5,227 nt of DNA from CANLWN01 sp039815505. GTDB lineage: Bacteria > Bacteroidota > Bacteroidia > Flavobacteriales > Flavobacteriaceae. Both the position numbers and the translations under genes were made by a program. This document shows positions 1-5,038 of the stretch, piece by piece. Position 1 is the stretch's first letter. Each line of letters starts with the position of its first letter. Location: positions 1-5,227 of the forward strand of contig JBCBZE010000256.1 of assembly GCA_039815505.1 (NCBI GenBank), in the 5' to 3' direction. The notes below the pieces were generated by a model that was not told the origin of the DNA, did no database searches, and saw only the letters and a program-made list of their open reading frames with translations.

Positions 1-165
1 AATATCTTCGGCATTATCTTCATTGAGCTCATCTTTGTTCAGTTCCGGGTTTACCAGTTTTTTACCATAATACTTTACATAGTTACCGCCAATTTTAACT
101 CCGGTCTTAACCAATTTACTAGCTCGCTCTATTTTTCCTGTCGGGATTCTGTCCAGTGTTTTCAT
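1..165 (-). CDS. ABC1/AarF/UbiB-family protein kinase-like protein, N-terminal fragment
   Basis: The first 55 codons of a minus-strand gene that runs off the left edge. It starts at the ATG complementary to 163-165 and reads MKTLDRIPTGKIERASKLVK, followed by a Gly- and Tyr-containing stretch (GGNYVKYYGKKLV, residues 26-38) and an acidic tail ending NEDNAEDI. I recognise this as the leader that precedes the kinase-like domain in flavobacterial ABC1/AarF proteins; the catalytic domain itself lies outside the window. Family members are atypical kinases/ATPases linked to quinone (UbiB) or lipid metabolism. Flavobacteria generally use menaquinone, so a ubiquinone role should not be assumed. The gene follows the TetR-like regulator after 42 nt on the same strand, with no terminator between them, so co-transcription is likely. 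No Shine-Dalgarno sequence is visible. The family call rests on recalled N-terminal similarity and the gene order. Confidence 0.75.
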   Translation of the reverse strand, partial: MKTLDRIPTGKIERASKLVKTGVKIGGNYVKYYGKKLVNPELNKDELNEDNAEDI

Positions 166-207
166 GGGGAATAGGTAGGTGTTGAAAAAGAATTTGTTGG
201 TATTGTT

Positions 208-867
208 CTAGGATAGGTTTTCTTTATAGAGAAACTTTCCAAAATCGAGTATACTTTCCAACGGAGTATTATCAAAAATGTCAAAAATAGTTTTGACCGA
301 TTTCTCAATGGCCAAATCGGTCTTTTCAAATGCAGCAGATGAATCGTCCATCCAAAACTTCAGCAGAAATAGTAACTGCAGCCACGCTCCTTCCGAAAAT
401 AATCTTGGATTATGCTTTGTTATTTTTAGTGTTTTCTCCGCATTGGCATCTACAATCAGTTCAGAGGAAAAGGTTTTAAAATGCGATCGCAGTCCCTTTA
501 ACTGCTCCATGTTCTTTAAAACATTTTTATGCTCTTGGAGCGCAAAAAGCACATAACTTCTGTTTAGGGACAACAACTCAAAGAAAGTAAACAAAAAAGT
601 TAGCATTTTGTCCTTATTGGAAAATCCTTCAAACTCCTTGTTTTTTTGAATTAAATTTTCGGTGTTCACATAAAACCGGTTCCAAATAGATTTCTGCAAT
701 CCTTCTACCGAACCAAAATAATTATAAAAGTCCTCTTCCTTTATTTTATTCGCCTTACAAAATTTATAAATGGACTTGGGAACAACTTCATGTTCTAACA
801 CATAATCCATATAAAATCCAATAATTGCTTCCTCCGTTATTTTTTTGGTGTTCGATTTAACTGCCAT
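208..867 (-). CDS. TetR/AcrR-type transcriptional regulator
   Basis: A 219-aa protein with TetR-like architecture. Residues about 9-62 form a divergent N-terminal helix-turn-helix: an N-terminal helix (TEEAIIGFYMDYVLEHE), then KSIYKFCKANKIKEEDFYNYFG, where the Y-x-x-FG signature follows the recognition helix, then SVEGLQKSIW. The remainder is an all-helical ligand/dimer domain rich in Leu, Phe and Lys, including LQLLFLLKFWMDDSS (163-177) and a C-terminal ESILDFGKFLYKENL. The length is normal for the family. The start is the only good ATG before the HTH and has no Shine-Dalgarno sequence, as is common in Bacteroidota. It sits 42 nt upstream of the ABC1/UbiB-like kinase gene, a pairing I know from flavobacteria, so it probably controls that operon. 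Palindromes just upstream of its start suggest autoregulation. The ligand and full target set are unknown. The HTH is divergent enough that a profile search may score it weakly. Confidence 0.82.
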   Translation of the reverse strand: MAVKSNTKKITEEAIIGFYMDYVLEHEVVPKSIYKFCKANKIKEEDFYNYFGSVEGLQKSIWNRFYVNTENLIQKNKEFEGFSNKDKMLTFLFTFFELLSLNRSYVLFALQEHKNVLKNMEQLKGLRSHFKTFSSELIVDANAEKTLKITKHNPRLFSEGAWLQLLFLLKFWMDDSSAAFEKTDLAIEKSVKTIFDIFDNTPLESILDFGKFLYKENLS

Positions 868-871
868 TTGT

Positions 872-894
872 CAAAATATTTTGTTAAAACAAAA
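872..894. promoter_or_regulatory. candidate operator: two overlapping palindromes upstream of the TetR-like gene
   Basis: Positions 872-883 read CAAAATATTTTG, a perfect 12-bp palindrome. Positions 879-894 read TTTTGTTAAAACAAAA, a 7-bp inverted repeat around an AA spacer, which shares TTTTG with the first. Both lie 5-27 bp upstream of the regulator's start codon and touch its likely -7 element, which is where an autorepressing TetR-family dimer would bind. The region is very AT-rich, so some palindromy is expected by chance. Operator function is an inference. Confidence 0.35.
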
Positions 895-897
895 ATA
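890..897 (-). promoter_or_regulatory. putative Bacteroidota -7 promoter element of the TetR-like operon
   Basis: On the minus strand this reads TATTTTTG, a full match to the Bacteroidota -7 consensus TAnnTTTG. It would place the transcription start near 884-886, about 18 nt before the ATG. A second identical TATTTTTG lies at 911-918, inside a 10-bp direct repeat (AACAAAAATA in plus-strand terms, at 888-897 and 909-918, 21 bp apart). Neither has a convincing TTTG -33 element at the usual spacing, so which one is used cannot be decided by eye. Confidence 0.4.
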
Positions 898-942
898 CAA
901 TTTTAATAAACAAAAATATGTTAATACCATACGAAATGTTCT

Positions 943-1053
943 TATAAAAAAAGTGTGCTTCTAAAAAAAGCACACTTTTAAACAACCTAACCAATAAATA
1001 AACAAACTTATTACAGAATTAAACCTTTTTCATAGCAATTTAATTTCTATAAC
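943..1053 (-). ncRNA. candidate small RNA of about 108 nt between htpG and the TetR-like gene
   Basis: A minus-strand unit with both ends visible. A TAnnTTTG element (TATATTTG, 1065 down to 1058) predicts a start near 1051-1053, and a strong intrinsic terminator with a T7 tract ends it near 946. No convincing reading frame lies between. The only ATG gives MKKV and then a stop (1019-1033), and a 22-codon frame downstream lacks an ATG and ends in the terminator loop. A short leader peptide is possible but not supported. Because the terminator comes before the promoter of the TetR-like gene on the same strand, this looks like an independent transcript and not that gene's leader. I cannot assign it to a known RNA family. 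The boundaries are inferred from the promoter and terminator, accurate to a few bases. Confidence 0.45.
946..979 (-). terminator. intrinsic terminator, minus strand
   Basis: The inverted repeat has 12-bp arms at 949-960 (AAAAGTGTGCTT) and 968-979 (AAGCACACTTTT) with a 7-nt loop at 961-967. Read on the minus strand, the GC-containing part of the stem is followed by seven Ts (952 down to 946), a good Rho-independent terminator. On the plus strand only four Ts follow, so termination that way would be weaker. It lies between two divergent genes, where neither needs a terminator, which implies an additional transcript ending here. Confidence 0.75.
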
Positions 1054-1057
1054 ACTT

Positions 1058-1065
1058 CAAATATA
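1058..1065 (-). promoter_or_regulatory. putative -7 promoter element of the candidate small RNA
   Basis: The minus strand reads TATATTTG, which matches the Bacteroidota consensus TAnnTTTG at all six defined positions. A start about 5 nt downstream would give an RNA of about 108 nt ending at the terminator at 946-979. The -33 region, roughly 1085-1090, has no clear TTTG, so the promoter may be weak or activator-dependent. Confidence 0.45.
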
Positions 1066-1070
1066 CAACT

Positions 1071-1085
1071 TGTTTAATATAAACA
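1071..1085. repeat. inverted repeat TGTTTA-N3-TAAACA, candidate operator
   Basis: Perfect 6-bp arms (1071-1076 and 1080-1085) are separated by ATA. The repeat falls in the spacer immediately upstream of the -7 element at 1058-1065, a position where a bound repressor would block transcription of the candidate small RNA. It also lies about 100 bp upstream of the htpG promoter. The composition is AT-rich, so chance occurrence is possible. Confidence 0.3.
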
Positions 1086-1147
1086 TTAATTTATTAAACA
1101 AAATATATGTTAAACTTTTCATGCTTTACGAGCAGGGAAAATCAATG

Positions 1148-1160
1148 TGCCAGTTTGTCA
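1148..1160. promoter_or_regulatory. imperfect dyad upstream of the htpG promoter
   Basis: The sequence is TGCCAGTTTGTCA, that is TGCCA-N3-TGTCA, an inverted repeat with one mismatch (perfect would be TGACA-N3-TGTCA). It lies 13 bp upstream of the sigma-54-like -24 element. My impression is that similar TGnCA dyads precede heat-shock genes in flavobacteria, which would fit an activator or repressor site for chaperone genes. I cannot verify that here, and the binding protein is unknown. Confidence 0.4.
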
Positions 1161-1173
1161 TTATTCTTTAAAA

Positions 1174-1188
1174 TGGTACTTTTTTTGC
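1174..1188 (+). promoter_or_regulatory. sigma-54-type -24/-12 promoter of htpG
   Basis: TGGTACTTTTTTTGC matches the sigma-54 (RpoN) consensus TGGCAC-N5-TTGC at 9 of 10 defined positions. It has the invariant GG (1175-1176) and GC (1187-1188) separated by exactly 10 nt. Transcription would start near 1200, giving a 21-nt leader before the ATG. No plus-strand TAnnTTTG element was found between 1080 and 1220, which strengthens this reading. A sigma-54 promoter needs an enhancer-binding ATPase, and the dyad at 1148-1160 is one possible site for a regulator. Confidence 0.6.
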
Positions 1189-1220
1189 CTTGACATTGCA
1201 AAACAAAATCATTTAGAAGT

Positions 1221-3110
1221 ATGGCCACAGGCAAAATCAACGTTTCGGTAGAAAACATCTTCCCGCTTATTAAGAAATTCTTATACAGTGATCATGAAAT
1301 ATTTCTTAGGGAATTGATATCCAATGCAACGGATGCAACATTGAAATTAAAACACCTCACGTCCATCGGTGAGGCCAAGGTAGAATATGGAACTCCCCAA
1401 ATAGAGGTCAAAGTGGATAAGGAAGGGAAAAAAATCCATATTGTTGACCAGGGTATTGGGATGACGGAAGATGAAGTTAAGAAGTATATCAATGAAGTAG
1501 CTTTCTCGGGTGCTGAGGAATTTTTGAACAAATATGAGGATTCATCCAATGAAGCGGGTATTATAGGACATTTTGGGCTAGGTTTCTATTCGGCTTTTAT
1601 GGTAGCCAATAAAGTGGAAATCATAACCAAAAGTTACAAGGACGAACCTGCCGCACATTGGTCCTGTGACGGCTCACCTAAATTCACCTTAAAAAAAGGA
1701 AAAAAAGAGGATAGGGGAACGGAAATTATACTTCATGTGGCAGAGGATTCGGTCGAGTTCTTGGAAGAAAACAAAATCGGCGAACTTTTACGGAAGTATA
1801 ATAAGTTTATGCCCATTCCCATTAAGTTCGGTACCAAAACGGAAACCCTCCCCAAACCGGAAGGTGCCAAGGAAGATGAACCTGCCCCTACACAGGAAGT
1901 GGATAATTTTATCAATAATCCTACACCGGCATGGACAAAACAACCGTCAGATTTAAAAGATGAGGACTATACGAATTTTTATAGAGAATTGTACCCTATG
2001 CAATTCGAGGAACCCTTATTTAACATTCATTTAAATGTAGATTACCCTTTTAATCTAACCGGAATCTTATATTTTCCAAAACTTACAAACGACCTCAACG
2101 TTCAAAAGGACAGGATACAGTTATACCAAAACCAGGTATTCGTTACGGATAATGTGGAAGGTATTGTACCGGAATTTTTAACCATGTTGCGCGGAGTAAT
2201 AGATTCTCCCGATATTCCATTGAATGTTTCCCGATCGTATTTGCAAGCGGATGGGGCGGTAAAGAAAATTTCTTCTTATATCACGAGAAAAGTAGCGGAT
2301 AAATTAACATCTCTGTTCAAAAATAATCGTGAGGACTTTGAGGCCAAATGGAACGATATTAAAATCGTTATTGAATATGGCATGCTTTCGGAGGAAAAAT
2401 TCTTTGAAAAGGCAGACAAATTTGCGCTATACCCAACGGTTGATGGCACGTATTTTACATTTGAAGAACTGCAAGAAAAAATAAAGGGCACCCAAACGGA
2501 TAAGGATGAAAAACTAGTAGTGCTGTACGCATCGGACAAAGAGGCGCAACACAGCTATATAGAAGCTGCCAAAGCCAAAGGATATGAAGTGCTGTTATTG
2601 GATTCACCAATTATATCACATCTTATGCAAAAATTGGAAACTTCTAAGGAGAAGTTGTCCTTTGCAAGGGTAGATGCCGATCATTTGGATAACCTGATCA
2701 AAAAGGAAGATACGCAGATTTCCAAGTTATCTGATGAAGAAAAAGAAAGCCTTAAAACCAATTTGGAAGCAGTTATCAAGGATAAGGGCTATACGGTACA
2801 ATTAGAGCCCATGGACAGCAGTGCTTCCCCTTTTATCATAACAGAGCCTGAGTTTATGCGCCGTATGAAAGAAATGCAGCAAACCGGTGGCGGTGGCGGA
2901 ATGTTCGGAATGGGCAATATGCCAGAGATGTACAATCTAATTGTAAATACCAATCATGAGCTGGTAGGTGAAATCCTAAGTACCAAAACGGCCAAGAAAA
3001 GGGAACGATTGATCAATCAATCCTTGGATTTGGCACGTTTATCCAAGGGCTTGTTAAAAGGTGAGGAACTTACCCATTTCATCAACCGCAGTTATGATAT
3101 GATCAAGTAA
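1221..3110 (+). CDS. htpG: Molecular chaperone HtpG (bacterial Hsp90)
   Basis: A complete 629-aa HtpG, close to the 624 aa of the E. coli protein. It is a cytosolic ATP-driven homodimeric chaperone that remodels client proteins, usually with the DnaK system. The N-terminal GHKL ATPase domain (about 1-205) has ELISNATDA (31-39; Glu31 catalytic, Asn35 for Mg-ATP), DQGIGM (76-81), the lid/glycine loop GHFGLGFYS (116-124) and GTEI (166-169). A short acidic, Pro-containing linker (about 206-240) leads to the middle domain, with LNVSRSYLQ (334-342) carrying the conserved ATP-contacting Arg338. The C-terminal dimerisation domain follows and includes a Gly/Met-rich loop (556-569). There is no MEEVD tail, as expected for bacteria. 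The start gives the usual N-terminus (GKINVSVENIF). A sigma-54-like promoter lies upstream and a strong terminator downstream, so it is probably monocistronic and stress-induced. Confidence 0.98.
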   Translation: MATGKINVSVENIFPLIKKFLYSDHEIFLRELISNATDATLKLKHLTSIGEAKVEYGTPQIEVKVDKEGKKIHIVDQGIGMTEDEVKKYINEVAFSGAEEFLNKYEDSSNEAGIIGHFGLGFYSAFMVANKVEIITKSYKDEPAAHWSCDGSPKFTLKKGKKEDRGTEIILHVAEDSVEFLEENKIGELLRKYNKFMPIPIKFGTKTETLPKPEGAKEDEPAPTQEVDNFINNPTPAWTKQPSDLKDEDYTNFYRELYPMQFEEPLFNIHLNVDYPFNLTGILYFPKLTNDLNVQKDRIQLYQNQVFVTDNVEGIVPEFLTMLRGVIDSPDIPLNVSRSYLQADGAVKKISSYITRKVADKLTSLFKNNREDFEAKWNDIKIVIEYGMLSEEKFFEKADKFALYPTVDGTYFTFEELQEKIKGTQTDKDEKLVVLYASDKEAQHSYIEAAKAKGYEVLLLDSPIISHLMQKLETSKEKLSFARVDADHLDNLIKKEDTQISKLSDEEKESLKTNLEAVIKDKGYTVQLEPMDSSASPFIITEPEFMRRMKEMQQTGGGGGMFGMGNMPEMYNLIVNTNHELVGEILSTKTAKKRERLINQSLDLARLSKGLLKGEELTHFINRSYDMIK

Positions 3111-3127
3111 TCAACACCTACATATCT

Positions 3128-3169
3128 TAAACTAAAAGGGCGGCCCAATTGGGCCGCCCTTTTAGTTTA
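3128..3169. terminator. 42-nt perfect palindrome, probable bidirectional terminator
   Basis: Arms at 3128-3146 and 3151-3169 are perfectly complementary around an AATT loop (3147-3150). The core stem GGGCGGCCC/GGGCCGCCC is flanked by AAAA on one side and TTTT on the other, so on either strand a GC-rich hairpin is followed by a T tract. It begins 17 nt after the htpG stop codon and is its obvious terminator. In the other orientation it could stop minus-strand transcripts that read through from the right-hand operon. It is much more GC-rich than the surrounding DNA. Confidence 0.92.
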
Positions 3170-3175
3170 TATTTA
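3168..3175 (+). promoter_or_regulatory. possible -7 element for the DoxX-family gene
   Basis: TATATTTA differs from the Bacteroidota -7 consensus TAnnTTTG only at the last base. It overlaps the end of the palindrome and lies 4 nt before the ATG at 3180. If used, the message would start at or next to the start codon (leaderless). The only -33 candidate, TTG at 3149-3151, lies inside the terminator stem at short spacing. The evidence is weak; the gene could also be served by readthrough from htpG. Confidence 0.25.
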
Positions 3176-3179
3176 CACC

Positions 3180-3539
3180 ATGAAAACTCCATGGCATCTC
3201 TACCTTATGGCCGGTATGTATATTTTTGCTGGAATTATGCATTTCATAAAACCCAAGGCCTATATGCGAATTATGCCAAGATATCTGCCAAGACATAAAC
3301 TATTGGTTCAGCTTAGCGGAATAGCCGAAATTATCTTGGGCATAGGGCTTTGCATACCTGTATTGAAAGACCCAAGTATTTATGGGATCATTGCTATGCT
3401 CACCGTATTCTTACTTGTTCATTTTTATATGCTAACTGGAAAAAAGGCCTCCGCCGGCGTACCCAAATGGATTTTGATCCTTAGAATTCCATTACAGTTT
3501 GGACTAATGTACTGGGCGTATTGGTATTTGGGTTTTTAA
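3180..3539 (+). CDS. DoxX-family small integral membrane protein
   Basis: A 119-aa hydrophobic protein with four predicted membrane segments (about 7-21, 42-60, 67-86 and 98-117). Family signatures are visible: HF-x-x-P-x-x-Y followed by MPRYLP (21-37) after the first helix, LSGIAEIILGIGL (45-57) in the second, and LRIPLQ-x-x-LMYWAYW (101-115) in the last. The length is typical of the short DoxX-like proteins of bacteria. Their biochemical function is poorly known; some relatives are linked to redox or thiol stress, but nothing here shows a substrate. The ATG at 3180 gives the normal short N-terminus before helix one. The gene starts 10 nt after the htpG terminator, so it is probably not a regular part of the htpG transcript. 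Its stop codon overlaps that of the convergent downstream gene by 4 nt. Confidence 0.85.
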   Translation: MKTPWHLYLMAGMYIFAGIMHFIKPKAYMRIMPRYLPRHKLLVQLSGIAEIILGIGLCIPVLKDPSIYGIIAMLTVFLLVHFYMLTGKKASAGVPKWILILRIPLQFGLMYWAYWYLGF

Positions 3540-5011
3540 GGTGTTCTTTTCTCCAATTTTACAAGTGAGGCACCACCCGCATAATAGATACTTCCATCCT
3601 CGGCAATAATTTGCTGGCAACCTCCATCGTCCAATGGGTTCTTTAACCATTTACATACCTTTCCTAAATGCTTTCTAAATCGCAACTTACCATTATCCCA
3701 GTCCAAGCCATAATAGTAATAGTTACATTTTTCCTCTCTACCACTACCATAGACGAGATTAGACCCCTTACTGTATGTCAGCACCCCGTTCATATTGATA
3801 TCTGTATTGACCCAAGCCAGTTCAAAGATATTCTTCTCTATATTCCAGTGTACTTTTTGCACGCCCTTTAAAGGGTTCTTACCTTGCCCTAAAAATCCAT
3901 TGAACTGTGCTATGGCCACATCATAACCATACACAGTGGGTGAATTTTCGATGGACTGGAATTTATTGCTAAAACGTTTCGCGGCAGGAAGCTTTATTTT
4001 TCCCGCCAAACGAATGTCCTCCCCTTTTATGCCTTTCCAGTCCCCAGGTATTTTACGCCAAAAAGCCAGTAGATTATTTCGTTTATGCCCGTCCGCAACG
4101 ATGATCAATTGATCATTTCCTTCTCCAAAACCCATTAATGTAGGGGTTGTACCGCTACCTTCCGCAAAGGTTCCTGTAGGTCCATCGTTAACGAAATCAT
4201 ACCAAGCTTCAAACCCAAGCTTCAATGCTTCACCATTCCAATCAATACGTATAAGTCTATGGGTCGTAACAACATACATGGAATTGTTTTCATCAATGGG
4301 GAAGGCATTGTGTCCAAACAATTCATTGGTAACCGGTCTGATCCGCAAGGTGTCCAATAAATCAAAATTTGACGATAGTATACCGAAAACTGCTCCATCC
4401 TGTTTCTTTATACTTCCCGAGTAAAAGGCTATTTCACCCCTATAATTGATTCCAAAGTTCTGTACCTTATTGGCGACTATGCCTTTAAAATCAAAGGTGT
4501 CCCGCACCACCAATCTTGAATAGGGGTTGTTATGTTGGGAATCCGTAATCTTAAAAAGCTTCGTCGTCTGCCCTTTTTGGGGATTATATTTGGGATCATA
4601 CGTGTACCATACATTTCCTTTGGTTTGCAAAAGGTTCCAACCAAAGGATTTTAGCCAGTCACTATCGATCTTTACCTTAGCGGCTATTCTCAGCCCTTGT
4701 TTATCATCAACTATTTTATAAAAATGCGTAGCGTTGGACTGTAGCAGTACGCGTTGACCATCTGGATACTTCTCGGAAAAGTATGTCCAAGGTGACGTAC
4801 CTCCCTTAATTCCCTTCAGGGTTTTCACTTTTACATTATTGGCGTCTATAGGGCCTGCGATCTCCGAATAGGATTGCCGATAACTATTACCGTGGTACGT
4901 GGGCCACGGGGAATCCGCGAGATAAGGGTTTACCGGAGGGTCTTCTTGCTGTGAAAAGCACAGCTGTAGTGTTAGACAAAAAACCGGAACAATCTTGTTT
5001 AACATTTTCAT
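3536..5011 (-). CDS. secreted protein of unknown function, probable PQQ-like beta-propeller
   Basis: A 491-aa protein with an N-terminal signal peptide (about 1-20: short Lys-containing start, hydrophobic core, then LCFS|QQED), so it is exported. Cys18 does not sit in a proper lipobox (LQLC), so signal peptidase I is more likely than a lipoprotein. The mature part opens with SPWPTYHGNSYRQSYS (34-49) and continues as repeated short beta-strand and turn units such as GNVWYTYDP (132-140), GEIAFYSGS (192-200), NSMYVVTTHRLIRIDWNG (243-260), DQLIIVADG (300-308) and GSIYYAGGASLVKLE (473-487). This pattern suggests PQQ/WD-type beta-propeller blades. GSGTTPTLMG (285-294) and NSPTVYG (356-362) are probable conserved turns. 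Cys429, Cys453 and Cys465 cluster near the C-terminus. I do not recognise the exact family, and no catalytic residues can be named. It lies 27 nt downstream of another minus-strand gene, probably in one operon. An alternative in-frame ATG lies two codons in. Confidence 0.7.
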   Translation of the reverse strand: MKMLNKIVPVFCLTLQLCFSQQEDPPVNPYLADSPWPTYHGNSYRQSYSEIAGPIDANNVKVKTLKGIKGGTSPWTYFSEKYPDGQRVLLQSNATHFYKIVDDKQGLRIAAKVKIDSDWLKSFGWNLLQTKGNVWYTYDPKYNPQKGQTTKLFKITDSQHNNPYSRLVVRDTFDFKGIVANKVQNFGINYRGEIAFYSGSIKKQDGAVFGILSSNFDLLDTLRIRPVTNELFGHNAFPIDENNSMYVVTTHRLIRIDWNGEALKLGFEAWYDFVNDGPTGTFAEGSGTTPTLMGFGEGNDQLIIVADGHKRNNLLAFWRKIPGDWKGIKGEDIRLAGKIKLPAAKRFSNKFQSIENSPTVYGYDVAIAQFNGFLGQGKNPLKGVQKVHWNIEKNIFELAWVNTDINMNGVLTYSKGSNLVYGSGREEKCNYYYYGLDWDNGKLRFRKHLGKVCKWLKNPLDDGGCQQIIAEDGSIYYAGGASLVKLEKRTP

Positions 5012-5038
5012 TTCAATGAAGTTTTAGCCAACTCTTCC

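Noticed and set aside
278..556. Plus-strand open frame of 92 codons inside the TetR-like gene
   Set aside because: It lies fully antisense to a well-supported regulator gene, has no recognisable motif, and its composition looks like a mirror of the real frame.
961..1033. Possible short peptides within the candidate small RNA (MKKV-stop at 1033-1019, and a hydrophobic frame ending at the TAG complementary to 961-963)
   Set aside because: The first is only four codons and has no visible Shine-Dalgarno sequence. The second has no ATG and ends inside the terminator loop. A leader peptide cannot be excluded but is not supported.
1292..2539. Several open frames of 60-87 codons overlapping htpG in other frames or on the other strand
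   Set aside because: All lie inside the intact htpG frame and show no protein-like pattern, so they are coding shadows.
4101..4116. 16-bp perfect palindrome ATGATCAATTGATCAT
   Set aside because: It lies within coding sequence (encoding NDQLIIV on the minus strand), has no T tract and no flanking context, and is most likely chance.
4204..4225. Short direct repeat containing CAAGCTTCAA
   Set aside because: Two copies 3-4 nt apart within coding sequence, accounted for by the encoded Leu/Lys/Gly/Phe/Glu stretch; no sign of mobile DNA or a regulatory role.
3668..4721. Plus-strand open frames of 64-67 codons (3668-3871 and 4527-4721) inside the secreted-protein gene
   Set aside because: Both are antisense to a gene with a signal peptide and a consistent repeat pattern, and have no start context or motif.
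4953..4964. Lipoprotein signal (Cys18) in the secreted protein
   Set aside because: The residues before the Cys are LQL and not a lipobox ending in Gly, Ala or Ser. Cleavage after Ser20 by signal peptidase I fits better.
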